Positions 5,458 through 12,533 of a DNA stretch of 18,884 nt are shown here, piece after piece (the first letter of the stretch is position 1; each line of letters opens with the position of its first letter). Origin of the DNA: Ruminococcus sp. (GTDB lineage: Bacteria > Bacillota > Clostridia > Oscillospirales > Acutalibacteraceae); assembly GCA_023667385.1 (NCBI GenBank), contig JAMPAE010000010.1, positions 1-18,884 of the forward strand, written 5' to 3'. The position numbers and the translations under genes were made by a program. Below the pieces are notes generated by a model that worked only from the letters and a program-made list of their open reading frames with translations, was not told the DNA's origin and searched no databases.

Positions 5458-7152
5458 ATGGGGAAAACTAAAAGTTCAGTACCTTTAGGCGAGAGAGTGA
5501 AAAAAGCAATCGGTGTTGAGGGTGATTTCAAAACGGCGATTGTTCCGATGATCAACTATAGCTACACCAACATTTTCACAGGCGGTGCAGGTTACATCAT
5601 CAGTATGTATTTCACCATTTTCCTGACAGACGTTGTCAACATTTCATTAAAGCAAGCCGGAATCGTTGTTATGATTGCAACAATTTGGGATGCTGTTACC
5701 GACCCTGTCATGGGTATCATCACAGACAGAACACGTTCAAAATATGGTAAGCACAGGCGATATTTGCTTTGGGGCATTCCGGTTTTGTTCGTTGCCTATT
5801 CACTTTTGTGGAACTCTTACGGCTTCGACGGAAGCGTAAACTCAAAATCCGCAATGATTTATTTTGTGCTGGTTTATATGCTTTATAAAACTGCATTCAC
5901 CATCATCAGTGTTCCGCACACTGCAATGCTTCCGGAGCTTGCACCTGATTATAACCTGCGTACCCAGTATAACTCAATGGGCTATTTGTTTAACTCAGCA
6001 GGCATGGTTCCGTCATTCGGAATCGCAGTTTTGATTCTTGCAATTTTCGGCTCAGGCGGAGATATTTCATCAAAATCAAAAGCACCGTTCCTTGTTATCG
6101 GCATCGTGCTTTCAGTATTTTACAGCATAGGCGTGTTCCTTACATTCAAAACCACAAAGGAGCCGTCCTCGCTTAACAATGAGGTTGAAAAGCTTGATAT
6201 AAAATATGTCATTCGTGAATATGTCCTCGTTTTCAAAAACAGGTCTTTCAGACAGTATTTCTTCATGAGCCTTGCTTATCAGTTTGCAACCGGTTTTTAT
6301 GCAAACTCAAAGGTTTATTACATTAAGTATCTTGCCAATCAGTACAGCAAATATGCACTGTTCAATGCGGTTGCAGGCGTTGCGGAAGCAGCAGCTTTCC
6401 CGCTTAACTATGCGCTCACAATGAAATATGGCAAAAAAAGATGCGGCAACATTGTCACTCCGCTCATGGTTGCAGGTCTTGCAATCGGTTTGATTATGCA
6501 AACCAGCAGCGGAAAAGGCGGAATGTCAATTCTTTGGGCTGCACTTATGATGCTCAGTATGCTTCTTTATCCGTTTGGTATGTCAGGTCTCGGTTTCGTC
6601 TCAACTAACATTTTCCCTGACCTTACCGACGTTGACGAAATGATCACAGGCCGCCGCCGTGAGGGCGTTATCGCAACCTTCAGCACACTCATCAAAAAGA
6701 GTATCAGCGGTGTTATGGCTGCCCTTGTTGGTTTCATTTTGCAGGATTTCGGTCTTGTAACAGGCGATGCAGTAAAGCAGTTTGAAAAAAGCGGAGAGAT
6801 GTTCGTTCAGTCAAATTCGGCAATCATGGGTGTTCGCATTTGCGTTGCGGTAATTCCGATTGCGGCTGCACTCATTTCGCTTTATCTTCTCAAAAAATTC
6901 CAAATGACAAAAGATGATCACACCATGCTTCGTGCGGCAATTGCAACAAAGCGCAAATATGGCTCAGTCACACTCACTGATGAGCAAGTTGAACGTCTTG
7001 AACTCATTTCAGGTCAGAAGTTCATAAACACGTGGCTCGGCAAAGAGAACGAAAACTCAGAGGAACATCCGCTTGAAATGAACGAGGACGGAAAATACGT
7101 CATTCTTGTTGAACTTGAAGAAGTTAAGAAGCTTGCAAATGCAAAAAAATAA
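5458..7152 (+). CDS. GPH-family (glycoside-pentoside-hexuronide:cation) MFS symporter
   Basis: This is a 12-helix inner-membrane carrier of the MFS_2/GPH type, which imports glycosides or sugar acids with Na+ or H+. The diagnostic motif is DPVMGIITDRTRSKYGKHRRY (82-102), the GPH version of the loop 2-3 signature with Asp82 and Asp90. SVPHTAMLPELAPDY (near 150) is also typical. At 564 residues it is about 100 longer than usual. The extra length is a hydrophilic C-terminal tail (from about residue 485) containing VTLTDEQVERLELISGQKF, possibly a cytoplasmic regulatory domain. The start at 5458 is fixed by an in-frame stop at 5449-5451, yet no good SD precedes it. The HExxH membrane protein gene follows after 14 bases with its own strong SD, so the two are one operon. 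The substrate cannot be inferred; there is no glycosidase nearby. Confidence 0.88.
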   Translation: MGKTKSSVPLGERVKKAIGVEGDFKTAIVPMINYSYTNIFTGGAGYIISMYFTIFLTDVVNISLKQAGIVVMIATIWDAVTDPVMGIITDRTRSKYGKHRRYLLWGIPVLFVAYSLLWNSYGFDGSVNSKSAMIYFVLVYMLYKTAFTIISVPHTAMLPELAPDYNLRTQYNSMGYLFNSAGMVPSFGIAVLILAIFGSGGDISSKSKAPFLVIGIVLSVFYSIGVFLTFKTTKEPSSLNNEVEKLDIKYVIREYVLVFKNRSFRQYFFMSLAYQFATGFYANSKVYYIKYLANQYSKYALFNAVAGVAEAAAFPLNYALTMKYGKKRCGNIVTPLMVAGLAIGLIMQTSSGKGGMSILWAALMMLSMLLYPFGMSGLGFVSTNIFPDLTDVDEMITGRRREGVIATFSTLIKKSISGVMAALVGFILQDFGLVTGDAVKQFEKSGEMFVQSNSAIMGVRICVAVIPIAAALISLYLLKKFQMTKDDHTMLRAAIATKRKYGSVTLTDEQVERLELISGQKFINTWLGKENENSEEHPLEMNEDGKYVILVELEEVKKLANAKK

Positions 7153-7166
7153 AAAGGAGATTTACA

Positions 7167-7724
7167 ATGGCAACAAAAGAGAACATAAATATTAACCAAA
7201 AAGAACCAATCAAACCAAAGAAAACATGGAAAACCTCGCTTTGTGATTTCCTTTTTTATCTTGTGCAGTGGACATGGGGTTTACCCGTAAACATGGTTGG
7301 CGGAATCGTTTTCCTCATCTGCACAAAAATCCTCGGCAGACGCTGGCAGCATTTCGGCTATGCAAAAATTGTTTATCTTCCCTGGAACTCAGGCGGACTT
7401 TCACTCGGTCTTTTCATTTTCATGAAAGATCAGCATCCAAACAAAAAGTGGACATATAACACAAGAATCCACGAATACGGCCACACATGGCAGTGCCTGC
7501 TTTTGGGTCCGCTTTATTATCTTGTTGTTGCACTCCCGTCAGCAATTTGGTGCAACCTTTTTGAAAATTACAGAAAGAAAAACAATGTTTCCTATTATAA
7601 GCTTTATTGCGAATCATGGGCAAACGCATGGGGTCAAAAGGCAACAAAAATGCAGCAGTTCGGAATCGGAACCAACGGCAAAGCTATTCCGAAAGATGAA
7701 ACCGAAGAAGAAAAGAAAGACTGA
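7167..7724 (+). CDS. Small membrane protein with an HExxH motif, putative membrane metallopeptidase
   Basis: This 185-residue protein has a Lys-rich N-terminus and a hydrophobic helix near 38-56. RIHEYGHTWQ follows (HExxH at 102-106), then a hydrophobic helix LLLGPLYYLVVALPSAIWC (111-129) and YCESWANAWGQ (147-157). HExxH plus a downstream Glu (E149) is the gluzincin-type zinc-ligand pattern. The arrangement of HEYGHTxQ followed by GPLYYLVVALPS recalls a widespread group of uncharacterised bacterial membrane proteins. The motif is seen directly; catalytic activity is inferred. The ribosome binding site AAAAAGGAG is strong and correctly spaced. It lies 14 bases after the symporter gene and before a terminator, so it probably works with or on that transporter. 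Alternative: a structural membrane protein in which His/Glu are not zinc ligands. Confidence 0.65.
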   Translation: MATKENININQKEPIKPKKTWKTSLCDFLFYLVQWTWGLPVNMVGGIVFLICTKILGRRWQHFGYAKIVYLPWNSGGLSLGLFIFMKDQHPNKKWTYNTRIHEYGHTWQCLLLGPLYYLVVALPSAIWCNLFENYRKKNNVSYYKLYCESWANAWGQKATKMQQFGIGTNGKAIPKDETEEEKKD

Positions 7725-7731
7725 TAATTTC

Positions 7732-7763
7732 AGCGGAGATGCAGCAATGCGTCTCCGCTTTTT
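7732..7763 (+). terminator. Intrinsic terminator of the symporter operon
   Basis: AGCGGAGA (7732-7739) pairs with TCTCCGCT (7752-7759). The inner GCA/TGC can add to the stem, and TTTTT follows. It lies just after the HExxH gene. Confidence 0.85.
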
Positions 7764-7845
7764 AATTAGAAATTAGGGGTGAGAAATGGCAGCCGAATCG
7801 GTCGGTGCTTTTCTTCGTAAAGATGTTTACCGGACATCTGCATCT

Positions 7846-7918
7846 CTAAGAGAGATACTGAAGCCCTCCTCTTTGAGGAAGGTGACACGGCGCAGCCGTG
7901 ACGGAAGGAGTCCCACAA
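7846..7918. repeat. GC-rich palindromic intergenic element, probably an interspersed repeat
   Basis: Nested inverted repeats stand out in composition from the AT-rich surroundings. They include CACGGC-GCA-GCCGTG (7886-7900) and CCTC-TTT-GAGG (about 7868-7878), with CTCC near 7866 facing GGAG at 7907. The text CTCTTTGAGGAAGGTGACACGGCGCAGCCGTGACGGAAGGAG resembles a repeat I associate with many Clostridia genomes, from memory and not checked. Only one copy is in this window, so borders are approximate. It lies between a terminator and the XRE promoter and interrupts no gene. Confidence 0.45.
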
Positions 7919-7956
7919 TATTATTTTACAATACCCCCGATGTGAGCAACAGTGTC

Positions 7957-7985
7957 GTGACTTTAACATGGTCGGTTGATATAAT
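7957..7985 (+). promoter_or_regulatory. Sigma-A promoter for the XRE regulator
   Basis: GTGACT (7957-7962), a 17-base spacer and perfect TATAAT (7980-7985). The expected start of transcription is only about 18 bases before the ATG. Confidence 0.65.
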
Positions 7986-8009
7986 TTCAGCCGATAGGAG
8001 GTGAAAATC

Positions 8010-8498
8010 ATGTTTGGAGAAAAACTCAAAAAGCTGCGCACTGACAACAACTTAACGCAGGATGAGCTTGCAGAGAAAATTTTTGTCACACGAAGCGCAA
8101 TTTCAAAATGGGAAACCAACAAAGGTTACCCCAGCATTGACAGCCTGAAAGAATTGTCAAATCTTTTCGGTGTCAGCATTGATCAGCTTATTGCAGATGA
8201 TGACATTGAAAACAAGCGGCTGATTGATGATGCAAACGCACGCAGGTTTTATTATTATGCCATTGTCTGCCTTGTTGCGGCAACAACTGCAACAATTGCG
8301 TCATATTTTGCAAAAATACCGCAGCTTGGAATCATAAGCATTCTGAGTGTAGTCGGCTATGTCATTTTCGGCATTTTGTCAAAGCCAAAGTATAAGCGGA
8401 TTTCAGCAAAGAAAATAATTGTGCCGTATGTCATTTCACGCTTGGTCATACTTGCGATTGTGATTGCCGTGATGATAACAACCATTATGCAGATGTAA
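8010..8498 (+). CDS. Membrane-anchored XRE-family (HTH_3) transcriptional regulator
   Basis: Residues 3-57 are a canonical Cro/CI-type helix-turn-helix: LKKLRTDNNLTQDELAEKI, then VTRSAISKWETNKGYPSIDSL and FGVSIDQLI. The remaining 105 residues contain three hydrophobic helices (roughly 76-94, 98-116, 129-152), so this is a regulator fixed to the membrane. This architecture is common in Firmicutes, where the membrane part is thought to sense envelope or signal state. The ATG at 8010 is chosen because AGGAGG (7996-8001) lies 8 bases upstream; the in-frame GTG at 8001 overlaps that site. It is monocistronic, with its own promoter and a shared bidirectional terminator. Its targets are unknown; the divergent-convergent neighbours do not point to one. 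Confidence 0.85.
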   Translation: MFGEKLKKLRTDNNLTQDELAEKIFVTRSAISKWETNKGYPSIDSLKELSNLFGVSIDQLIADDDIENKRLIDDANARRFYYYAIVCLVAATTATIASYFAKIPQLGIISILSVVGYVIFGILSKPKYKRISAKKIIVPYVISRLVILAIVIAVMITTIMQM

Positions 8499-8501
8499 GT
8501 A

Positions 8502-8540
8502 AAATATGCAGTACAGTTGATTCTGTACTGCATATTTGTT
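8502..8540. terminator. Bidirectional terminator between the XRE gene and the flavin-reductase gene
   Basis: A perfect 15-bp stem (AAATATGCAGTACAG 8502-8516 / CTGTACTGCATATTT 8523-8537) has loop TTGATT. T-rich sequence follows on both strands, so it can end both converging transcripts. Confidence 0.85.
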
Positions 8541-9037
8541 TAATCTTCAACATAGCACTTTATGATTTCACCAACATAAACTCTGTGATAATCATTTTCA
8601 GCATAGTTTGCACTGATTGATGAATCAAGGAACCCGTCGGGACTCATATCCTGAAAGGCAAGCTTTTTGCAAACAAGGGTGATTTTTGCCTGCTCAAAGG
8701 TCGTTGTGCCGTCAGTGAACAGCGGAACAAGCCCCGTTTCCTTTGCTTTGTCATAATCTCGGCCGCTTTTGCTGCCGCAGAAAGCGAGTGTCTTTTTCAT
8801 TTCGCTGCCGTAAAAGCTGATGGTGAACAACTCGTTTTTCTCAAGAAATTCAAAGGTGTACCTTTGCGGTCTGATGAAAATGAAGCAAACATCCTTGCTC
8901 CAAAGCTTGCCGATGCCGCCCCAGCTTGCGGTCATTGTGTTATAACCGCTTTCATCTCCTGCCGTGATGAGCGACCAGTCGTCATCAAAAAGCTTGATTG
9001 GATTTTCGCTGAGTGATTTGATGTTAATGTTTTTCAT
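8540..9037 (-). CDS. Flavin-reductase-fold FMN-binding protein
   Basis: This 165-residue protein of the flavin reductase-like domain binds FMN in a split-barrel fold and typically reduces free flavin or a small oxidised substrate. NTMTASWGGIGKLWSKDV (about 33-50) is the family's flavin-binding region, where T-A-S-W is highly conserved. FIRPQRYTFEFLEKN and ELFTISFYG (about 54-77) form the following strand and loop. CGSKSGRDYDKAKETGL fits the next conserved segment. Its ATG (9035-9037) follows AAAGGA. It lies 25 bases after the SDR stop codon on the same strand and is read from the SDR promoter. Both are redox enzymes, but a joint substrate is not evident. The transcript ends at the long hairpin beyond 8540. 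Confidence 0.85.
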   Translation of the reverse strand: MKNINIKSLSENPIKLFDDDWSLITAGDESGYNTMTASWGGIGKLWSKDVCFIFIRPQRYTFEFLEKNELFTISFYGSEMKKTLAFCGSKSGRDYDKAKETGLVPLFTDGTTTFEQAKITLVCKKLAFQDMSPDGFLDSSISANYAENDYHRVYVGEIIKCYVED

Positions 9038-9062
9038 ATCTTGTCATATCCTTTCAGAATTA

Positions 9063-9803
9063 TTAAATCGCCAGTCCGCCGTCAACGCTGATGACCTGTC
9101 CTGTGATGAACGATGCATTGTCGCTTGCAAGAAAAGCGGCAAGTGACGCAACGTCCTGTGGCGTACCGATTCTTGAAAGCGGTGTTTCATCAATGATTTC
9201 AGCAATTGCCGAAGCATCAAGGTGCCCGTTCATTTTTGTGTCAATGAGCCCCGGAGCAATGCAGTTGACTGTGATTGAGCTCGGCCCGATTTCTTTTGCA
9301 AGCGCCTTTGTGAAGCCGATGATTGCTGCCTTTGATGCACTGTAATGCACTTCGCATGAGCCGCCCGTGATGCCCCACATGGAAGAAATGTTGATGATTC
9401 TGCCGCTGTGACGGCTTATCATGCACGGAACGATTTCCTTTGTGAGTAAAATTGCATTTTCGGCATTGACTGCAAAAATTTCCTGAGCCTTGCCATCATC
9501 AACGCATTGAAACAACTGCTGATGAGCAATGCCGGCGTTGTTAATCAACACATCAATGCTGCCGAAAGCGAGTGCCTTTTCAGCAAGCAGCTTTGTTTCG
9601 CTTTGGCTTGCAAGGTCAGCTTTAATCAGATGTGTTTTAACCTGAAATGTTTCCGCAATTTCACGGCAGAGCTTTTCACCTGCCTGCTCATTTTTAAAGC
9701 AATGAGCAATAATATTACAGCCGTTTTTTGCAAATTCACGGCAAATCGCTTCTCCGATACCGCCTGTTGCGCCTGTGATAAGAGCTGTTTTCTGCATAAT
9801 CAT
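9063..9803 (-). CDS. SDR oxidoreductase, FabG/YmfI-like (possible EF-P 5-aminopentanone reductase)
   Basis: This is a classical short-chain dehydrogenase/reductase of 246 residues. Visible are the NAD(P) motif TGATGGIG (10-17), NNAG (88-91), catalytic Ser (INISS, 137-141), and Tyr154 with Lys158 in HYSASK, then APGLIDTKMN. A closing ITGQVISVDGG also fits. The stretch SSMWGITGGSCEVHYSASK matches what I recall of the YmfI subfamily (SSxWGxxGxSCEVxYS), which makes the 5-aminopentanol modification of elongation factor P in Bacillus. Generic FabG proteins lack the SCEV signature. The assignment to YmfI is therefore likely but based on one motif, and the neighbours do not include efp. The promoter TTGACT-17-TATAAT lies immediately upstream. 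The start may be the ATG at 9803 or the one six bases downstream; neither has a strong SD. Confidence 0.8.
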   Translation of the reverse strand: MIMQKTALITGATGGIGEAICREFAKNGCNIIAHCFKNEQAGEKLCREIAETFQVKTHLIKADLASQSETKLLAEKALAFGSIDVLINNAGIAHQQLFQCVDDGKAQEIFAVNAENAILLTKEIVPCMISRHSGRIINISSMWGITGGSCEVHYSASKAAIIGFTKALAKEIGPSSITVNCIAPGLIDTKMNGHLDASAIAEIIDETPLSRIGTPQDVASLAAFLASDNASFITGQVISVDGGLAI

Positions 9804-9834
9804 CAGTCCGATTCATGTTTAGTATATTAGTTTC

Positions 9835-9863
9835 ATTATAGCTGATATGAATAAAGCAGTCAA
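9835..9863 (-). promoter_or_regulatory. Sigma-A promoter for the SDR/flavin-reductase operon
   Basis: On the minus strand TTGACT (9858-9863), a 17-base spacer and TATAAT (9835-9840). It is divergent from, and about 20 bases from, the MATE promoter. Confidence 0.75.
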
Positions 9864-9880
9864 GAATGCAAAATTAAATC

Positions 9881-9909
9881 TTGACAAAGGCGGTATATGG
9901 ATGTAATCT
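9881..9909 (+). promoter_or_regulatory. Probable promoter for the MATE gene
   Basis: A perfect TTGACA (9881-9886) is followed after 17 bases by TAATCT (9904-9909), a weak -10. The position, 35 bases before the start codon, is suitable. Confidence 0.5.
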
Positions 9910-9943
9910 TAATAAAGTTTAATTTCATTCGGAGATGAAAAAG

Positions 9944-11302
9944 ATGGCGGACAGCAGGAATAACAAAAAGATACTCGACATGACGCAAGGACCGTTTTTG
10001 AAGAAGATGCTGCTTTTTGCAATACCGTTAATGCTCACCGGGCTTTTGCAGCTTTTTTATAATTCAGCAGATACTGTTATCGTCGGACGTTTTGCAGGCA
10101 AGGAATCGCTTGCAGCCGTTGGAGCAACAGGCTCGCTTGTTGCATTGGTGCTTAACCTTTTTGTTGGACTTTCCATGGGCTCAGGCGTCATGGAAGCAGG
10201 CTACATCGGCGGAAAAAACGAAGAAAAAATGCACCGCTGCACTCACACGGCAATGACTTTGAGTGTAATCAGCGGAATTGTGATTGCGGTTTTCGGTTTC
10301 TTTTTCGCAAAAGATCTGTTGTTTTTGATGAAATCCCCGGATGACGTTATTGATCTTTCAACCGCTTATTTGAAAATTTTCTTTTTGGGTGCGCCCGGCT
10401 CGATGGTATTCAACTTCGGTGCATCTCTTTTGCGTGCAATGGGCGACACAAAAAGACCGCTGATTTTCCTTGCAGGTTCAGGTGTGGTAAACATAATCCT
10501 CAATTTGATTTTGGTGATTCCGTTCGGCATGGGCGTCAGAGGCGTTGCGATTGCAACGATCACTTCACAGTATATTTCCGCCGTATGCACGGTCATTTGC
10601 CTTGTGAAGCTTAAAAACCCGTGCAGGCTTGAATTTAAAAAGCTGAGAATTTACAAAGCTGAGCTTCTTGCAATTGCAAAAATCGGCATCCCCGCAGGCA
10701 TCCAAAACTCACTGTTCTCAATCTCAAACGTCATAATTCAATCTTCCGTAAACACCTTTGGTTCGGTTGCAATGGCAGGCATTGCAGCAGGCTCAAACTT
10801 TGACGGCTATATTTATAACTGCACAAATGCTGTTGCGCAAACTGCCATGAATTTTTCTTCTCAAAACATCGGCGCAAAAAAGTATGAAAATATCGGGAAA
10901 ATTTTCCGTCGCTGCCTTGCAATGACAACGGTCATTGCCTGTGTGATGTCACTCGTCGGTCTGGTTTTCAGAAATCAGATTGTTTGGATATTCACAAAAG
11001 ACGCCCCTGTAATTGAAATCGGAGCAAGCCGCCTTGCATTGGTTATGCCGTTTTATGTGTTCTGCTCCTTGCAGGATACGGTTGCAGGTCAGGTGCGTGG
11101 CATGGGCAGGTCACTTGAACCTATGATTGTCTCCATCTTTGGCACTTGTGTAATAAGACTGCTTTGGATTTTCGTTTTCCTGCCGAAAAATCCAACACTT
11201 ATTAATCTCTATTGGGCATATCCGATTTCATGGTTTGTAACTTTTGTTTTAATGATTGGCGTATATTGCTATGCAAATCACAGAATGAAGAAGCTGATAT
11301 AA
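9944..11302 (+). CDS. MATE-family multidrug/toxin efflux transporter
   Basis: This 452-residue, 12-helix antiporter exports cationic or bulky organic compounds using Na+ or H+. Family hallmarks are the N-terminal TQGPFLKKMLLFAIPLMLTGLLQ and the helix FYNSADTVIVGRFAGKESLAAVGATGSLV, with the conserved Asp near residue 38. GASLLRAMGDTKRP and GIPAGIQNSLFSISNVIIQSSVN also fit. In the second half AQTAMNFSSQNIGAKKYENI matches the MATE Q-N-x-GA motif. The ATG at 9944 is favoured by GGAG (9931-9934) at 9 bases; the ATG at 9935 lies directly against that SD. It is monocistronic with a strong terminator. It lies 450 bases before the SCP2/aminotransferase cluster and could export that pathway's product, but nothing in the sequence requires this. 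Confidence 0.92.
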   Translation: MADSRNNKKILDMTQGPFLKKMLLFAIPLMLTGLLQLFYNSADTVIVGRFAGKESLAAVGATGSLVALVLNLFVGLSMGSGVMEAGYIGGKNEEKMHRCTHTAMTLSVISGIVIAVFGFFFAKDLLFLMKSPDDVIDLSTAYLKIFFLGAPGSMVFNFGASLLRAMGDTKRPLIFLAGSGVVNIILNLILVIPFGMGVRGVAIATITSQYISAVCTVICLVKLKNPCRLEFKKLRIYKAELLAIAKIGIPAGIQNSLFSISNVIIQSSVNTFGSVAMAGIAAGSNFDGYIYNCTNAVAQTAMNFSSQNIGAKKYENIGKIFRRCLAMTTVIACVMSLVGLVFRNQIVWIFTKDAPVIEIGASRLALVMPFYVFCSLQDTVAGQVRGMGRSLEPMIVSIFGTCVIRLLWIFVFLPKNPTLINLYWAYPISWFVTFVLMIGVYCYANHRMKKLI

Positions 11303-11368
11303 ATTTTTTCTTCAAAAAGTTGGTTTTAAGAAACTTTATTTATTCATCCGAGCAATTATTCAGAATCA

Positions 11369-11412
11369 CTCCCAATCGAAAAAGATTGTATTTTTCGGTT
11401 GGGAGATTTTTT
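11369..11412 (+). terminator. Strong intrinsic terminator of the MATE gene
   Basis: A 15-bp stem (CTCCCAATCGAAAAA 11369-11383 / TTTTTCGGTTGGGAG 11391-11405, one G-U pair) with a 7-base loop is followed by ATTTTTTG. Confidence 0.9.
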
Positions 11413-11458
11413 GTGCGGTTTGTAACGTGCAATAATGCCTGAACGGAACATTAAAAAT

Positions 11459-11514
11459 TCATGTCAACAAAAACACGATTAATGTTAACATTGATTCGAT
11501 TTTTGTTGACATGA
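11459..11514. repeat. 56-base near-perfect palindrome in a gene-free spacer
   Basis: Perfect 15-base arms TCATGTCAACAAAAA (11459-11473) and TTTTTGTTGACATGA (11500-11514) share their centre with an inner perfect palindrome AATGTTAACATT (11481-11492). Only about three pairs in between fail. As RNA it would be one long hairpin of roughly 25 bp. No U tract follows, so it is not a normal terminator, and no transposase is near. This and the three features below occupy the 350-base spacer between the MATE terminator and the SCP2 gene; no coding region is seen there. Confidence 0.6.
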
Positions 11515-11552
11515 TGTATGCAATAACACAAAAAATGCTGACATTAATTCAC

Positions 11553-11582
11553 AAAGTAAAGTAAAGTAAAGGAAAGTAAAAA
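11553..11582. repeat. Tandem 5-base repeat (AAAGT)
   Basis: Five AAAG[T/G] units in a row (AAAGT x3, AAAGG, AAAGT), then AAAAA. The repeat lies between the 56-base palindrome and the hairpin at 11590-11617. The period of 5 is half a helical turn. Confidence 0.5.
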
Positions 11583-11589
11583 ATATATT

Positions 11590-11617
11590 GCACAAAGTCA
11601 TAAATCCGACTTTGTGC
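11590..11617. other. 10-bp perfect hairpin upstream of the SCP2/aminotransferase operon
   Basis: GCACAAAGTC (11590-11599) and GACTTTGTGC (11608-11617) enclose an 8-base loop. The core CACAAAGT also occurs at 11550-11557 beside the AAAGT repeat. No U tract follows. A regulator-binding site is possible, since the promoter begins 56 bases downstream. Confidence 0.45.
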
Positions 11618-11672
11618 AGGAGCTGTGCATGATTAATTTACATCTTTTTCACGTCATATGTCTTTTAAAGCA

Positions 11673-11701
11673 TTGACAGCTTACATTAATTTTGGTAAAA
11701 T
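11673..11701 (+). promoter_or_regulatory. Sigma-A promoter for the SCP2-like/aminotransferase operon
   Basis: Perfect TTGACA (11673-11678), a 17-base spacer and TAAAAT (11696-11701). A 6-bp hairpin AAGTGA-GCTTT-TCACTT (11718-11734) lies at the start of the leader, before the AAGGAGG ribosome binding site. Confidence 0.7.
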
Positions 11702-11758
11702 AATAGATACATCTAAAAAGTGAGCTTTTCACTTGAATTTTAATAAGGAGGAACAATT

Positions 11759-12520
11759 ATGACAGATGCTAAAACCCTGGCGTACATCAATCTTTACGGC
11801 ATTCTCGGTGCGCTGGAAAACCTTTGCGAACTTGACGAAGAGGCAAGCAAGCTGGCGCAGGTTAAAAAACCTGTTTCAGTCGGAATCAGCGTCAAAGGTG
11901 GCCCCGATGCCACGCTTACTTTCAAAAACGGCCGTTGCAGAATGGAGCAAGGCACTGCGAAATGCGATGTTCTTCTTCCGTTTTCATCATGTGAGAAGTT
12001 CAACGGTCTCATTGACGGAACTGTAACTCCAATCCCGTCAAAGGGCTTTACCAAAATTGGCTTTTTGCTCAATAATTTCACAAAGCTTACCGGCATTCTC
12101 ACCAAATATCTGAGGGCAAGTGAAGAAGATCTCAAAGATGAGGTATTTTTTGAAAAAAGCACAAAGCTGATGTTCTATCTCATTTCAGTTGCAATTGCTC
12201 AAATTGCAAACAACGATGAAATCGGAATGTTCAGCGCAAGCAACATCCCTGACGGTATTGTTGAAATGTCAATCAAGAACAGCGTATCCGCAACTCTCAG
12301 AGTAAAAGACGGTCATATAGTAACAATTAAGCAAAAACCCGAATCCTATCGTTCAAAGATGGAGTTCGGCTCAATCAAACTCGCAAGGGCTCTTTTTGAC
12401 GGCAAGGTCAATGCTGTTGCCTGCATTGGTGACGGCTCAATCACCATGTCGGGTCTTGTCAGCATGATTGATAATGTCAACAGAATTCTTGACAGAGTTT
12501 CACTTTATTTAAAGGCATAA
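11759..12520 (+). CDS. SCP2-like (sterol-carrier-fold) protein with two tandem domains, protein A
   Basis: The 253-residue protein appears to be two SCP2-fold units separated by a helical stretch. Unit 1 (about 38-115) has DATLTFKNGRC, CDVLLPFSSCEKFNGLIDG and KGFTKIGFLLNN. Unit 2 (about 168-250) has VSATLRVKDGH, SKMEFGSIKLARALFDGKVNAVACIGDGSITMSG. The second fits the SCP2 pattern of a strand, then F/A-x-x-L-x-x-GK, then G-x-I-x-x-x-G. Proteins of this fold bind fatty acyl chains, sterols or CoA esters in the cytoplasm, but some are non-lipid. There is no signal peptide or catalytic motif. AAGGAGG precedes the ATG. It is paralogous to the protein at 16080-16907. The aminotransferase gene follows after 13 bases, so the two are co-transcribed. 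Confidence 0.65.
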   Translation: MTDAKTLAYINLYGILGALENLCELDEEASKLAQVKKPVSVGISVKGGPDATLTFKNGRCRMEQGTAKCDVLLPFSSCEKFNGLIDGTVTPIPSKGFTKIGFLLNNFTKLTGILTKYLRASEEDLKDEVFFEKSTKLMFYLISVAIAQIANNDEIGMFSASNIPDGIVEMSIKNSVSATLRVKDGHIVTIKQKPESYRSKMEFGSIKLARALFDGKVNAVACIGDGSITMSGLVSMIDNVNRILDRVSLYLKA

Positions 12521-12533
12521 GGAGGATATAACA

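Noticed and set aside
7786..8004. 72-residue plus-strand frame before the XRE gene
   Set aside because: It runs through the palindromic repeat and across the XRE promoter, its start has no good SD, and the Arg/Ser-rich product looks like translated repeat.
9507..9830. 107-residue plus-strand frame opposite the SDR
   Set aside because: Antisense to a well-recognised SDR with intact motifs; no SD.
11553..11582. CRISPR-like or iteron array
   Set aside because: Units are only 5 bases with no spacers, and no cas or rep gene is near. Reported only as a tandem repeat.
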